Below, in pieces: positions 34,266 through 46,312 of a DNA stretch of 64,000 bases. Below the pieces are notes generated by a model. The model made no database searches, had not been told where the DNA came from, and saw only the letters and a list, made by a program, of their open reading frames with translations. Positions within the stretch are counted from its first letter, which is position 1; each line of letters begins with the position of its first letter. Location: assembly GCF_029873635.1 (NCBI RefSeq), contig NC_080420.1:55079457-55143456 (forward strand), read 5' to 3'. The translations under genes and the position numbers were made by a program. This DNA is from Malania oleifera (Eukaryota; Streptophyta; Magnoliopsida; Santalales; Ximeniaceae).

Positions 34266-35040
34266 GAAGAACCTAGGAATATGAGTGAAGCAATTAAGGA
34301 TGAATCTTGGGTGATGTCCATCCAAGAAGAGTTAAACTAGTTTGAGAGAAATAAAGTATGGACATTAGTTCCTAGACCTGAGGATAAAATAATTATTGGA
34401 ACAAAATGGATATATAAGAACAAAAAAGATGAACATGGGATAGTTGTTAGAAATAAGGCAAGACTAGTAGCTCGAGGATATAACCAGGAAGAAGGAATAG
34501 ATTTTGAAGAAACCTTTGCACCTGTAGCTAGAATGGAAGCCATTCGAATGCTTTTAGCTTATGCTGCTTTTAAGGATTTCAAGCTATATCAAATGGATGT
34601 CAAAAGCGCATTTTTAATTGGTTACATAAGTGAAGAGGTATATGTAGAACAACCCCCGAGCTTTGAAAACCATAAGTATCCAAAACATGTTTATAGACTA
34701 ACTAAAGCCTTGTACGGTTTAAAGCAAGCTCCTAGAGTTTGGTATGAGAGACTAAACGTCTTTCTACTGGACAATAGATTTATCAGAGGAAGGATAGACA
34801 CAACACTTTTCACAAAGTCTAAGAATGATGACATACTCCTAGTTCAAGTATACGTAGATGATAGCATATTTGGAGCAACAAATAAAGACTTGTGCAATGA
34901 GTTTGCAAGCACTATGCAAAATGAATTTAAGATGAGCATGATGGGTGAACTAAATTTTTTCCTAGGACTTCAGATCAAACAAGCGAAACATGGAATTTTT
35001 ATAAATCAATCGAAGTGTACGTTAGAGATCTGCTCAAAAA
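34266..35040 (+). pseudogene. Element D: reverse transcriptase, YVDD intact
   Basis: PRNMSEAIKDESWVMSIQEE opens the domain. [60 protein letters not shown] and [18 protein letters not shown] follow. The catalytic box [14 protein letters not shown] is at about 34842-34885, then [13 protein letters not shown]. One stop at 34338 and a frameshift near 35015 are the only breaks, making this the best-preserved RT in the window. Confidence 0.9.
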
Positions 35041-35690
35041 GTTTAATATGGAAGATGGAAAAATACTAGGGACACCTATGAGCACTTCCTTGAAATTAGA
35101 CAAAGATGAACAAGGTATACTAGTAGATGTAAAGCTCTATCATGGAATGATCGGTAGCTTACTATATTTGACTGCCAGCAAACCTAACATAATGTTTAGC
35201 GTATATTTGTGCGCAAGATTTTAGGCTGCACCAAAAGAGTCACATTTGTTAACTGTCAAACGAATACTTAGATACCTGATAGGAATCATGGAACTTGGGT
35301 TATGGTATCCTAAGTATACATCTTTTGAGATTATCAGCTACTCAAATGTTGATTTTGCTGGTAGCAAAGTGGATAGAAAGAGCACGAGTGGCACATGTCA
35401 TTTCTTAGAACATTCGTTAATCTCTTAGTTTTCCAAGAAGTAGAATTCAGTTGCTCTTTCCACAGCTAAGGCAGAGTACAAGCGGAAGGAAGTTGTTGTG
35501 CTTAAACACTATACATGAAGCAACAATTGATGGATTTTGGATTAAGCTACGACACAATTCCTATAAGATGCGATAATACGAGTGAAATAAACATCTCAAA
35601 GTATCCTATATTACATTCACAAACTAAATCACATATGCTATCAGGGGAACTTATTAAATTGAAACAGGACTTAAAGGACTAAAATAATAA
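35041..35690 (+). pseudogene. Element D: connection and RNase H, 3' truncated
   Basis: [20 protein letters not shown] and MIGSLLYLTASKPNIMFSVY, then LRYLIGIMELGLWYP and the RNase H part YSNVDFAGSKVDRKSTSGT. In the latter the usual DAD around the first catalytic Asp reads NVD. The text degrades after HSQTKSH (about 35630) and changes to LTR E1 at about 35690. Stops at 35222, 35426, 35441 and 35517. Confidence 0.82.
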
Positions 35691-35709
35691 GGTTTTGGGC
35701 AACCAAACC

Positions 35710-36192
35710 TTGATGTTCAAAACACCTCGGTCGACCGAACCGTCGAATAGTCAGCGCGTAGACCTAACTTCGGGCGACCAAACTCAGAATGACTGAGTGT
35801 CCACAGTCAACTAAACTCGTACCCTGACCTTTTCCAATAACTCGGGTGCCCAAACGTTCACGTTCAAAATACCCTCGGGCAACTGACTATGTGAGTTTAG
35901 TAAACCGAACTTAAGACCAGGCCACTAAACCTCAAATAGATTGGAAAATCACCTTTGTTAGCAAACTGAACCCTTATTCAAGCACTCAAACTTCAAAAGT
36001 AACTTTTTCTGTATATGAGTGTTCGGGTGACTGAACCTATGGCTCGGTCGACTGAAACTCTCGAGTTGGCCTAAATTTTACCACGGTTAATTGGGGTTAA
36101 ACAAGGTTAATTTTCTTAAACTCTTTTAAAACAAAATTAATTATTCTCTATGTATCCCTAATGATTATAATTTAGGTCTTCTCTGTATATAT
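35710..36192 (+). promoter_or_regulatory. LTR E1 promoter: GGTCGACCGAAC array and TATA box
   Basis: Motif copies such as CGGTCGACCGAACC, GGGCGACCAAAC, GGGTGACTGAACC and CGGTCGACTGAAAC between 35710 and 36060; TATATAT at 36186-36192. Confidence 0.55.
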
Positions 36193-36295
36193 GGGTTCAT
36201 TTGCACAATTAAGAAGAGATTAGCACCTTGATTAGCAAAAAAATTCTCTAAAATTTTCTAAACTCTTTTTCTCCATACAAAGCCTATACTCTCTC

Positions 36296-36906
36296 TATTG
36301 CGAAATAAAGGAGGCCTCTCCCAACAATGCGCAGCGGAATGAACATTGTATAAAGGATCACACATACATACTTGTAACAAACAAATTGGTGATATACAAA
36401 AACATTCCACAACCATAGCAATATAAAGAGAGTAAATATAAAAGCAACGACACTAGGAATTACGTGGTTCGGCAAAGCCTACATCCATGGGAGCAATCGG
36501 TAAGAGATTTCACTATGAAAATCAAAGTCTCACAACCCAATGATCTTCTCTCCTTCTCTTACCCTCTCTTACTCTCTTACATGTCAAAATATGCCTAGAA
36601 GAGCATATATAACAAGCCCTCGAAGGTTTCCCTTCGAATCCCCAAAATTTAAATAACTTCTCGTAGCCTCGTCGATGAGTACAGGGGATTTGTCTACGAG
36701 ACAAAGCAGCCCACTCATTGACAAATCTATACTCTCATCGACGAGTCTTTAACTCTGAGATTTTTTGACTCTTAATATCTACTCATCAACGAGCATAGGG
36801 CACTCGTTGAGTCTTCTGCTGCCAGCACAAAAAGACTTCTCTCACATGTTTTTCCTTCCTTTGTTTGTGATCCCACTAAGTATTAGAGCTACACACAAAT
36901 ATAACA
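36296..36906 (-). mobile_element. Solo LTR M, 611 bp, inserted in E1
   Basis: Flanked by 5-bp duplications CTCTC (36291-36295, 36907-36911); removing the insert restores the E3 text TATACTCTCTCATAC. On the minus strand it starts TGTTATATTTGTG. Minus-strand TATA at 36612-36605 (TTATATAT), preceded by a TCGTCGATGAG-type array at 36835-36664. The block ATTACGTGGTTCGGCAAAGC (about 36461) is shared with 59225. Its right-hand terminus on the minus strand (GCAATA) departs from the usual CA. Confidence 0.72.
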
Positions 36907-37872
36907 CTCTCATACAATCATTCCTTTACTAAATCAATCTTTGTGAGAGTTCTTTAAGTGATTATACAATGCTAGAAACTCTCATTGTATTTGTTGCTAT
37001 TTGATTTTCATATTGAGAGTTGGGCAAAGATTTTTTCCCCCAATTTTATTTAATAAATCTGTGTGTGGGAACAATTTTGTAGCTAGTGAGTTTTTGCATC
37101 GTTATTGCAAGACTTATTAAGCTTGTATTTTTGAGTGTGCAAAAAACTTTTCACAAGCTCATTTTTCGAATATCTCTTGTGCTTGAATATTGAGAAAATA
37201 TTTTTTAGAGACATTTAGAATACTCTTGGTAGAAATATTTGAAACTCTAAACTGTGATTGAGATTTACATCTATACATAGTTTCAAAGATTAGCTTGTTG
37301 ATACACTCTTGTACTTGATTGGATATAGTCATTATTATTGAGTGTTGATTGCACACATATAGCACTGAGCTTATCGTTCTTGCATTATTGGTGTGCACTG
37401 ATTAATACTAATGCAAATTTGTTTGATTAAGAAGCAAATAATTTGTACACATCTTGTATTGAAAATTGGTTATTTTCTAGGCGTGGTTTGAAGGGGCGTT
37501 GATCCAGCTCGGAAGGATTGGTTGTAAAAGGTTGAGGTCAACCCTGTGCTAATTTGACCTAATTGTGTTACGGTGCCGCTTAACTCATGAAGTGAGCCTT
37601 AGTGTAATCCTTATGCTTGTGAGTCAAGGCGGGGATGTTGGCAGTTTGTTGAACTTCAATAACATATCTAGTGTTATCTCTCTTTACCTGCTTTACCTTG
37701 CATGCGTAATTAGCTTACTTGTATAATTTAATTTTTGCATGTGTATTGATTTATTTTATATCTGCACTAGATTCACCCTAGGGTTGTGTAATACTGTTGC
37801 TAGTTAATTGACATAGGGAGAAATTTTATAATACAAATTCACCCCCCTTTTGGGATTACAGTAAAGCTGACA

Positions 37873-37935
37873 TCTTCCTCACTAGAACTCTCCTTTGAAG
37901 CTTTTAGGGCTATTGTGTTAACTGTATGTGTTGTA
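37873..37935 (-). pseudogene. Minus-strand copia gag scrap
   Basis: The minus strand reads NTIALKASKESSSEEDVS, matching the post-capsid segment of gag in A (IALKALEESLSDEED) and D (IALKALSHCSSEGND). Orientation matches A', so it may be the far side of A', now separated by nested insertions. Confidence 0.6.
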
Positions 37936-37970
37936 GAAGTCTTGATAGAACTCTGTTGTGTTTTCAGAAT

Positions 37971-38900
37971 GGATCCCAAGGATAATGACGTGGGAAGTGG
38001 CTCCGAGGAGACGGCGAATAATGAGTCTCCTACTGTGCCTCGAGGTTTAACGAGGTAGGTCTTGTGGGAGATCGGGCGGAGTGTCAAGAGACGTGAACGT
38101 TCTCCTACATCTGTGGGGTGCACCATTGAGAGGTTCACATGCATGCATCCTCTGACATTCTAGGGAGGACATAACCTGATGATATCAGAGGACTGGGTTG
38201 AGAAGATTTAGAGGATTTTGGAGGTCCTACGCTGCATGGACAAGCAAAGAGTCCTCTATGCTACCTTCCAATTGTCAGGGGAGGCGGGGCATTGGTGGAC
38301 TGCAGTGAATCTGCTGGAGAAGCAAAGGGCTAGTCTTGTGGAGATGTCTAGGAACCGGTTTAAGGAGGTGTTCTTTGATAGATACTTCCTGACTTCTATA
38401 CGCAACGCTAAAGCAGATGAGTTTTCTACTTTGACTCAGGGGAGTATGACGGTGTAGAGGTATGCTGCTCGGTATATAGAGCTATCCTGATTTGCGCTGT
38501 GTTTGATCTCGAACAAGTATGAGAAGACTTGGAGGTTTGATAAGGGTCTGAGGAAGGACATCCGCAGATTAGTGGTTATGCTTTTGATCCTCGAATTCTC
38601 AGTTTTGGTGGATAAAGCCACTATGATTGAGACCGGTATCCGGGAGGATAAGGTGGATTAAGAGCCGAAGAAGAGGTTAGTACTTTCTAGTTCCTAGTAT
38701 GGATCCCATTAGGAATTGTGGAAAAAGAGGAACAAGGGCTCGAGTTAATGACAGAATACCGAACATCAGGGTTCTCAGATGAGCCGGGTGGGTGATCATT
38801 GTACCAGGTGCCACAGATGGCATAGCAGTGAGTGCCAGTCGTTTGAGGGTAACTGCTACAACTGTGGTCAGTCAGGTCACATGGCTTGAGATCGTCACGC
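37971..38900 (+). pseudogene. Element F: Ty3/gypsy gag with zinc knuckles
   Basis: ATG at 37971 (MDPKDNDVGSGSEETANNES). Capsid region: VLRCMDKQRVLYATFQLSGE, AGHWWTAVNLLEKQRASLVE, RFKEVFFDRYFLTS, FSTLTQGSMTV, then (after stops) YEKTWRFDKGLRKDIRRLVV and LVDKATMIETGIRED. Two knuckle-like motifs follow at about 38795-38890: CTRCHRWHSSEC, and CYNCGQSGHMA-stop-D in which the last Cys is lost. No 5' LTR or PBS is present upstream, so F lost its 5' end near 37936-37970. Confidence 0.85.
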
Positions 38901-39059
38901 ATCGAAGAGGGGTACACCTTCTTCGAGTCGGAATCAGGGGAGTAATTAGGTATCTCGGGGAACCCACCAGACGAATACAGCTCCAGCGAGGGTGTACTCG
39001 CTTACTTGAGTGAATGCTGAGCATGCGGGGAATATGGTGACAGGTACTATGATGTTGCT

Positions 39060-40090
39060 TTTAAATAGAGCTATGGTTTTATTTGATTCAGGTACGACCC
39101 ACTCCTATCTATTAATTTTATGAAACTGTGTGGGGTGGAGACCCAAGTCATGGAAGAGGAATTGTCTGTAACCACACCATCTGAGGGTATATCATTCTAT
39201 AGAAGGATTTTGGAGGACTGCCCAGTGGTAATTGAGGGGAAACTACTACCAGAAAACCTTGTAGTATACGACATGTTAGGGTTTGATGTTATATTAGGAA
39301 TGGATTGGTTGTTCTCCAAATATGTTGTGATTGACTATAGTAGGAAGGTGGTAGTGTTCAGACCTCCTGGGGAGTAGGAGTACGAGTTTATGGGATCGTG
39401 TGTGCGTTCGACGCCATAGATTCTATCAGCATTGCAAGAGAGGAGATTACTTTTGGACGGATGTCAGGGGTGCTTGGCTTGTGTGAGGGAACCACTGCGG
39501 GATGAGTTGAGGTTCGAGGATATTCGGGTAGTTAGCGAGTTCCCGAATATGTTTCTAGATGATTTACCCGATTTACCTCTAGATCATGAGGTAGAGTTCA
39601 CAATAGAGTTGCTTCCTAGTAAGGCATTGATCTCTAAAGCTCTATACCAGATGACTCTAGCAGAACTTTGGGAGTTGAAGCATCGACTGGTTACTACTCT
39701 AGTGTTAACCATTCCTTCTGGGGATGGCAATTTTGTGATTTATAGCAATGCGTCTCTGAAAGTTTTGGGTTGCATGCTTATGCAACAGGGTAATGTAATA
39801 GCTTATGTTTCTCAGCAACTAAAGGATTATGAGAAGATTTACCCTATGCATGAGTTGGAGTTGGTTGCTATTGTATATGCACTGAAGATTTGACGACACT
39901 ATTTGTTTGGTGTGCAATGCGAGATTTTCACTGATCACAAAAGCCTCAGGTACTTTTTCACGCAGAAGGAGTTGAATATGAGACAGAGTTGGTGGCTTGA
40001 GTTGATTAAGGACTACGATTGCATCATCAGTTATCACCTAGAAAAAGCTAATGTGGTAGCTGATGCGTTGAGTCGGAAGTTGGAACATGC
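39060..40090 (+). pseudogene. Element F: protease, RT stub and RNase H with RT core deleted
   Basis: Protease: MVLFDSGTTHSYL at about 39073 (Asp-Ser-Gly), then, after a frameshift at about 39115, VYDMLGFDVILGMDWL. RT N-terminus: EFPNMFLDDLPDLPLDHEVE, ALYQMTLAELWELK, ending near 39680. The next residues, HRLVTTLVLTIPSGDGNFVI, belong to the RNase H side. About 300 residues of RT including YxDD are therefore absent, in frame. RNase H has YSNAS (first Asp changed to Asn), [20 protein letters not shown] and [11 protein letters not shown]. One stop at 39891. Confidence 0.87.
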
Positions 40091-41222
40091 GATTGTATCT
40101 CCAGTTGTAGCTCAGCATCACATCATACAGGATTTGGAGAGCTCAGGTATAGAGTTAGTGCGTGGTGATCATCAGGTTTTCTTTACTAGCTTGGTGGTCC
40201 AGTCGACTTTGTTGGAGCTTATAAAGGCCGCACAGGCTAGTGATTCAGAGTTGACAGAGGTTGTGGAAAAGGTACAGCAGGGATTGGCTATAGAGTTCAA
40301 CATCTATAAGGGAGGTGTGTTGAGGTTTGGGACCAGGTTATGTGTTCCGAATGATGAAGAGATCAGAAGGATAATTTTGGAGGAAGCGCATCGTTCTTTA
40401 TATACGGTGCATTCAGGTAGTATGAAGATGTATCGGTATTTGCACAAGACCTTCTGGTGGAGTGGTATGAAGAGGTAGATTGCTCAGTTCATGGAGCAAT
40501 GTCTAACGTGTTAGCATGTGAAAGATGAACATAAGAAGTCGGTAGGGCCGTTACAGCCCTTAGCTATTCTAGAGTGGAAATGGGAGCATATTTCCATGGA
40601 CTTTGTGACCGGGTTGCCACCACTCCACAGGCAGAATGCTATTTGGGTGATCATGGACAGGTTGGCAAAATCTGCTCACTTTTTACAAATGATGGTTAGC
40701 TATCCTTTGAGTAGGCTAGCAAATTTATATGTGCATGAGATTGTGAGAATGCACAGAGTACCGGTGTCCATTGTTTCAGATCGAGACCCGAGATTTATTT
40801 CTCGATTCTGAACGAGTTTGCAGGAAACATTGGGGATGAAACTTACTTTTAGTGCAGCGTTCCACCCCCAGACTAATGGACAGTCGGAGAGGATGATATA
40901 GATCTTGGAAGATATGTTGCAGGCTTGTGTGTTAGATTTCGGTGGTAGCTAGATACAGTTTATGCCACTAGTAGAGTTCGCTTATGACAACAACTTCTAG
41001 GGTAGTATCGGGATGGCACTGTTCGAGGCTCTATATGGTCGAAGGTGTCGATCTCCTTTATATTGAAGCGAGGTAGGTGAACGTCATGTGTTAGGACCTA
41101 AACTTGTGCAGCAGGCATCTAAGAAGGTGGGTTTGATCCAAGAAAGGATTAAATTAGCTTAGAGTCGACAAAAGAGCTACGCAGACATTCGCCTCTATGA
41201 GTTAGAGTTTGAGGTGGGGGGG
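40091..41222 (+). pseudogene. Element F: integrase, first part
   Basis: Zinc region [37 protein letters not shown] (His-His) with the Cys pair reduced to CLTC (stop at its end). Core: ISMDFVTGLPPLHRQNA (Asp), SIVSDRDPRFISRF (Asp), FHPQTNGQSERM (Glu). Then EALYGRRCRSPLY and SYADIRLYELEFEVG. About eight stops. The frame is broken at 41222 by LTR K and resumes at 43452. Tekay/Del-like chromovirus style. Confidence 0.87.
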
Positions 41223-41288
41223 TAAGGTGTAAGACCCGAAGAATAATGGTATTTAAATAATAAAAATAAAGGAAAATGGAAATAGGAA

Positions 41289-41554
41289 CAGAAGGAGGCA
41301 GTCGACGACGTTGCATTTTGGATGGGATTATCCCGAGGAATTTTTTAGCTCCTCGTCGATGAACAAAGGGGACTTGTTGACAAGGGTATAAGAGGAGCTC
41401 ATTGATGAGGACAGGATTCATCGATGAGAAGATACCGAGAGAGGATTTTTGGAAGCCTGAAATTCATCGACGAGGGTTGAGGTTCGTTGACGAACTTTCT
41501 ATAGGATTCGTCGACGAGGTGACGTGGCTCGTCGACGAATCCCCTTGTATAAAA
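41289..41554 (+). promoter_or_regulatory. LTR K promoter: TCGTCGACGA array and TATA box
   Basis: Copies include TTCATCGACGAGG, TTCGTTGACGAAC, TTCGTCGACGAGG and CTCGTCGACGAATC between 41289 and 41541; TATAAAA at 41548-41554, seven bases after the last palindrome. Confidence 0.65.
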
Positions 41555-42156
41555 GTCTACAACTTCGTTTAAAGGAACAAAATTCAGAAATTTTCACATT
41601 CTCTCTCTCCCCTACGACCCTACCTTCTCTCTACGATCTCGAGCCAGATTCTTGCCGGTTCAATGATCTGAAGCCACCACGACGCTCCTGGGAAAGTTCT
41701 TTGCAAGTCTGCAGAAGCGGATTGTAGGTGGGGCTGAGTTGAAAACCATCCCAAATCCAAGGTAAGACTTTCTACTCAGTATTTGGATTTTTGACAGTTG
41801 TAGAAAGCGTAGTACGCATAGAAATACTGAACTTTAGTTCTGGGGAATATTACTTTCAAGGTGTTGAACGGGGAACCCTGCGGGTGCAGGAGTGTTTGTC
41901 TTAGGGGCTTTTCAAGTATCAGGTAAAGGGATAAACTAAACTAGTTCTTTTATGAAAATATATGTATATTATTACAGCATTTGATTTCAGAAAAATAAAT
42001 ATATTTATATATGATTTATATTTGGGAAAAATACTATTGAAAATGATGGTATGCTAAATATATGAAAAACCTGTTTCGTATGGCATGAGTTGAAATTGAT
42101 ATGAAATACTATTTTTTGAGAATGTGTTAATAATACAAATTTTTATAATGGAAAAT

Positions 42157-42440
42157 CGGCGTACGGACCGAGATTTTTATATAAGTTTTTCCGGCGTATG
42201 GGCCGTGCTATATGTATGATTTGTCGGCGTACGGGCCGAGCTATGGATGTGATTTGCCAGCGTATGGGTTGAGCTATGGATATATTTTTCCGGCGTACAG
42301 GCCATGCTATGGATGTGATTTTTTAGCATACGGTCCAAGCTACGGATGTAATTTTCCAGTGTACGGACTGTGCTATGATATGATTTGCTGGCATACGGGC
42401 CGAGGTATGGTAAAATGTGAAATACGGGCGTACGGGCCGA
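42157..42440 (+). repeat. Array of about nine 33-bp units in LTR K
   Basis: Each unit contains a variant of CGGCGTACGGGCCGAGCTAT followed by an AT-rich spacer (starts near 42157, 42191, 42223, 42256, 42289, 42323, 42355, 42387, 42424). CG-rich cores in an AT-rich LTR. Confidence 0.85.
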
Positions 42441-43451
42441 TGATTTTCATGATATACGTATATATGCAAAAATGATATGATTGATTTGATAATTAAAGAT
42501 ATGAAATATCCATGTATTACAGTTTTAGTATATGTTATATGATATCAAAACCTGGTTGGCTTGGTCTAGGCAAGCACTTGCACAGTACTGTTGCTATGTG
42601 TCCATGGTCATCATGATCATGATATTTGTGTTAATGCCACTGTACGGAGTGGTGTGAGATTGGATGGTCGATGTGATTTTTAAGAAGTGTGTGAGCGCCC
42701 CTAGTGTACGAACCAGGTCTAGAAGACCCATTAGAATTACAAACTGTACTTTTGACTTAGCAGTGGTCGGCTAACCATTGTCAGGTCCTGCCTTTGGACC
42801 ACACAACCCAGTCATGTGGGGGTAATACATGAAAACAGCCAGCTAACCTACCTGGAATGTTTTTGTACTATTATTATATGAGATGATATATGTTTATGAA
42901 AATGATGTATGTTCTGCCATGTTTTGATGATATATATGTTTTCCCAAATTTGACATAACAGTTTACTAAATATGTTCTGTATGGTATATGTATAACACAG
43001 AATACTCATGTTGTCACACACTAGTATTAGTTTATTTCCCTTATTGAGAGATGTCTCACCCCAAATTTTATAAACATTTCAGGAGCCCCTGATAGGAGAG
43101 TTGGTAAAGCCTCGCTAATCTAGTATTATTGATCTGCACTTCTAGAAGGGTAAGTGTTTTGATAGGGTCGGATGTATTTTTTGGGATGGCCCTAGTTATA
43201 TTTTGGGTTGTGAATTGTGTACATATATATACAGTGATTGTAGTAACTCTGGTATTGTGATGGATGGTTTGTGTTTATGATATATTGATTGTATGATTCC
43301 TGCTGCTTAGGCTTCCGCATTGTGTTTCTGATGTATCCCTGGTACCCACGGGTCTAGGTGGATTATGACTTGTTGAGTTTTGTGATATTGATTTTATTAT
43401 ATATGGAAGAAGAAAAAATTGTGTGAAAATTAAGCAAGTCGTCACATAAGG

Positions 43452-43853
43452 TATTTATGAGGATCGCTCTTATGAAAGGGGTGATGAGATTTGGGAAGAA
43501 AGGCAAGTTGAGCCTGAGGTATATGAGACCATTCGAGGTTCTTGAGTAGGTGGGTCTGGTAGCCTACCGGATTGTGCTACCCCCAGCACTCTCAAGGATC
43601 CATGATGTATTTCACGTATCCATGTTGAGGAGTAGTGTTGGATCCTTCACATGTTATTAGCTATGAGGATGTGGAGATTGGGGATACTTTAGCGTATGAG
43701 GAGATACCTATTCAAATTCTAGATCATAAAGTTCAAAAGCTACGTACCAAGAACATACCTTTGGTGAAGGTATTGTGGCGGAATCACAAGGTTGAGGAAG
43801 CTTCTTGGAAACTGGAAGCAGAAATACACTGGAAGTATCCACAGTTGTTTTGA
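43452..43853 (+). pseudogene. Element F: integrase C-terminus and chromodomain-like tail
   Basis: Continuation after LTR K: MKGVMRFGKKGKLSLRYMRP, VAYRIVLPPALSRIHDVFHV (GPY/F-type region), then after a frameshift near 43630 ILDHKVQKLRTKNIPLVKVL and WRNHKVEEASWKLEAEIHWK, a chromodomain-like end, closing KYPQLF at 43853. Stop at 43541. Confidence 0.85.
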
Positions 43854-44103
43854 GTCATGTACATTACCCTACTTTGTATTGGAATAGGTGGTTGATCTTG
43901 AGGAGTGTGTGTATTTGTGAACTCCTGAGACGGTTTATGTTTGTTGCCACGGTGTTCCTCCACAATTAGTGAGGGTATGTATACATTTTGATGGGACTGC
44001 ATAATAGTAGTCGCCGGTTTTCCTCCTAAGTTGAATGTACAATTGATTTTATAAATGAGTTTGTGAATGAGAGATGGCAAATTTCGAGGACGAAATTTTT
44101 GTA

Positions 44104-44114
44104 AGGAGGGGAGG
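44104..44114 (+). other. Element F polypurine tract
   Basis: AGGAGGGGAGG, one base before the 3' LTR start; primes plus-strand DNA in LTR elements. The same tract, on the minus strand, precedes LTR J at 63352-63363. Confidence 0.85.
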
Positions 44115-44115
44115 T

Positions 44116-44586
44116 TGTAAGAACCTGAACCGTGATATATGGCTTTAAATAATTAAAAAAGGGATAAGTTGGTAATTGAGCAGGCCTCGTTGACGAAGTT
44201 AGAGTTCGTCGATGAAGTCCATGTGCTGCTCGTCAATGAAATTCATAGGCTTGTCGACGAGGGGAAGCCGAGGGGTTTTAGAAAATTGGTAATATCAGGG
44301 TTGTTGACGAGGCCATTGTCTCATCAATGAGCTATCTGTGGCCTCGTCGACGAGGAGTGGCCTAGTCAAATGGCTATAAATATATATTTTCATTACTTCC
44401 AAGTTAAAAAACCTCAAAAATCTCTCTCTCTCTAGAACCTGAAGGCCACTCTCTCTCTCTAGATTTCTTCATCGTATGTCACTGGAATCGACGATCCAAC
44501 GTTACCACAAGGATCAGGGAAGGATTCTCTTCAAGATTTGTGGATCGGATCTTCGTTCAGGGCATTATCGGGTTCGGGGCGTGACA
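44116..44586 (+). mobile_element. Element F 3' LTR, 471 bp
   Basis: Starts TGTAAGAACCTGAACC right after the polypurine tract and ends GGTTCGGGGCGTGACA. TCGTCGACGAGG-type palindromes at 44185-44362 precede a TATA box CTATAAATATA (44374-44384). It is much shorter than LTRs K, L and J and lacks their CG-rich array. The 5' partner is missing. Confidence 0.75.
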
Positions 44587-46101
44587 ATACCCCTTCATTT
44601 GGGATGATTAGTAACTTGATTAAGAAACCCGATTAAGAGATTCTCTCTCACTTTCAAAAATCCTACTACTCATTTTTACACTTTTTCACTTATACTTACC
44701 TTCTACCATTGCTTAAATCCTCTGTAAATTGATTGAGTGTTTGATTTAATAGGTTTGCTCTCCCATCCTTGTTTGATTGATTCGATTTTCTTGAGTGTTA
44801 AGCCTAAGTGTTCTTGGGGGGACTTTGCTAATAAGTCTCTCCTAAAAAGACTTGTATTAAGCTTCTGAGTATTGCATTTGTGTTGCAATATCTTAGGAAG
44901 CTTGTATTTGTTTTTGGGTTGCAAAAACTTTTTCCAAAACATTCTCAAATATCTTGGGTGATCTATTTTGACATATTTTTGAAAAGATATTTATGTTTGT
45001 GATATTAATCTTTACTGCAACACTCATTGACCTACGTATCATTTTGTTGAATACAAAGATTAAATATCCTTTGCAAACCAATCATATACATTATTTGATA
45101 GTTACGTGATTGAGATATCCTGCTACTTAATATTCTTGAGACTTGCTTGATATCTTTGTGTGAACACATTGATTGAATATTATTGTAGCGTCCCTCAATA
45201 AAATACAACATAATAAACAAATGGTCAACCCGACCCCGTGGGTAACGAGGACACCTGTCATACACAGCGGAAAACCTAGTAGCAGTAAACATAAAAATCC
45301 ATACATCCATCCATAAAACATAATACCAGAGCTTTCTATTAACATCAATATACTGTTCATATGTACAATCTCCAAAAAGTCAAAATAACACTAGGACTAT
45401 GCAACAAAGATCTCCTAGTCCTAGCTCAGGGCTTACCCTTCTAGTAGGGAAGAACAATCACTCAACGATGGCCTTGACCCGCCGGTCTCTCTAGGTTTCC
45501 TGAAAAATATATTAATGTTGAGGGTGAGACACTTCTCAGTAAGCGAAAGTAAACTAAACACAATTGTGTGGCAACATGAACATTTAAGGTGCTTATACAT
45601 ATACCATACATTTCATAACTCTGGAAATAATCATAATATCATACTGGATAATCATGTATTTTCATATTTGTTAATAAATTATAACATACATAAACATCTG
45701 TTATAACTCGTAATAACATACATAAAACATGTGTTGTAACTGTAGTACTGAAAATATACACCCAGGATGAATAGCTAGCCAATGTCATGTATTACCCCCC
45801 ATGACGAGTTGTGCAGCCCGAAGGCGGGACCCGACAATGGCTGGCCGACCACTGCCGAATCAAATATGTCTGTAAGTACGATGGGCCCGCCACTCCCTGG
45901 TCCGGACTGTCAGGTGGACGTCCACACTCTACTGAAAGCCACATCGACTATCCATCTCCCATCCCCTCGTGGAATGGTTAGCACTAATACAACCTCGTGC
46001 CAAATCTGATATATCCATAGCTACGGTACCGAGCTCCTGGTCTAAACCAAACTAACATCCTGGTTGTAATAACATATAGTACATGATCATACATAACATC
46101 A

Positions 46102-46312
46102 TCATGGCCTCGTGCCGAAAACATAGATACGACCTCGAGCCGAAATCATGCATATGGCCTCGTGCCAAAATCATAGTAAATACAACCTCACGCCGATAAC
46201 ATAATAAATACAGCCTCGCGCCGATAATATAAGTGTGGCCTCACGCCAAAATATAAATATGGCCTTGTGCCGACAGTATAATAAATACGGCCTCGCGCCG
46301 CAATCGTTTTAG
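46102..46312 (-). repeat. Array of about eight 28-31-bp units in LTR L
   Basis: Plus-strand units contain GGCCTCGTGCCGAAAACATA, ACCTCGAGCCGAAATCATG, GCCTCGCGCCGATAATATA and similar. Same relative place in the LTR as the K array; the core GGCGCGAGGCCG is a variant of K's GGCGTACGGGCCG. Confidence 0.8.

Larger units (their letters stand above)
35691..37872 (+). mobile_element. LTR E1 (third copia family), split by solo LTR M
   Basis: Right end at 37872 (GGGATTACAGTAAAGCTGACA), preceded by AAATTCACCCCCCTTTTGGGA. 36912-37872 matches LTR E3 (47991-48950) almost base for base and LTR E2 more distantly. The left edge is uncertain: no TG start is seen and it follows decayed RNase H of D. Occupied positions are 35691-36295 and 36907-37872. 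No PBS follows, so it is solo or a broken 3' LTR. Confidence 0.7.
41228..43446 (+). mobile_element. Solo LTR K (Ty3/gypsy), 2219 bp, inside F integrase
   Basis: Starts TGTAAGACCCGAAGAATAAT and ends AGCAAGTCGTCACA, flanked by TAAGG on both sides (41223-41227, 43447-43451). Joining the flanks restores the integrase reading FEVG/VFMRI. Reverse complement of LTR L (45184-47384) starts similarly (TGTAACGACCC, then AGGAGGC about 70 bases in), so K and L are one family. Confidence 0.92.

Noticed and set aside
35710-36060. CRISPR-like spaced palindromic repeats
   Set aside because: Repeats are too short and variable, spacers irregular, context is a plant LTR.
42212-42475. 87-codon repetitive Tyr/Gly-rich frame
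   Set aside because: Reads through the 33-bp LTR array; a DNA repeat artefact.
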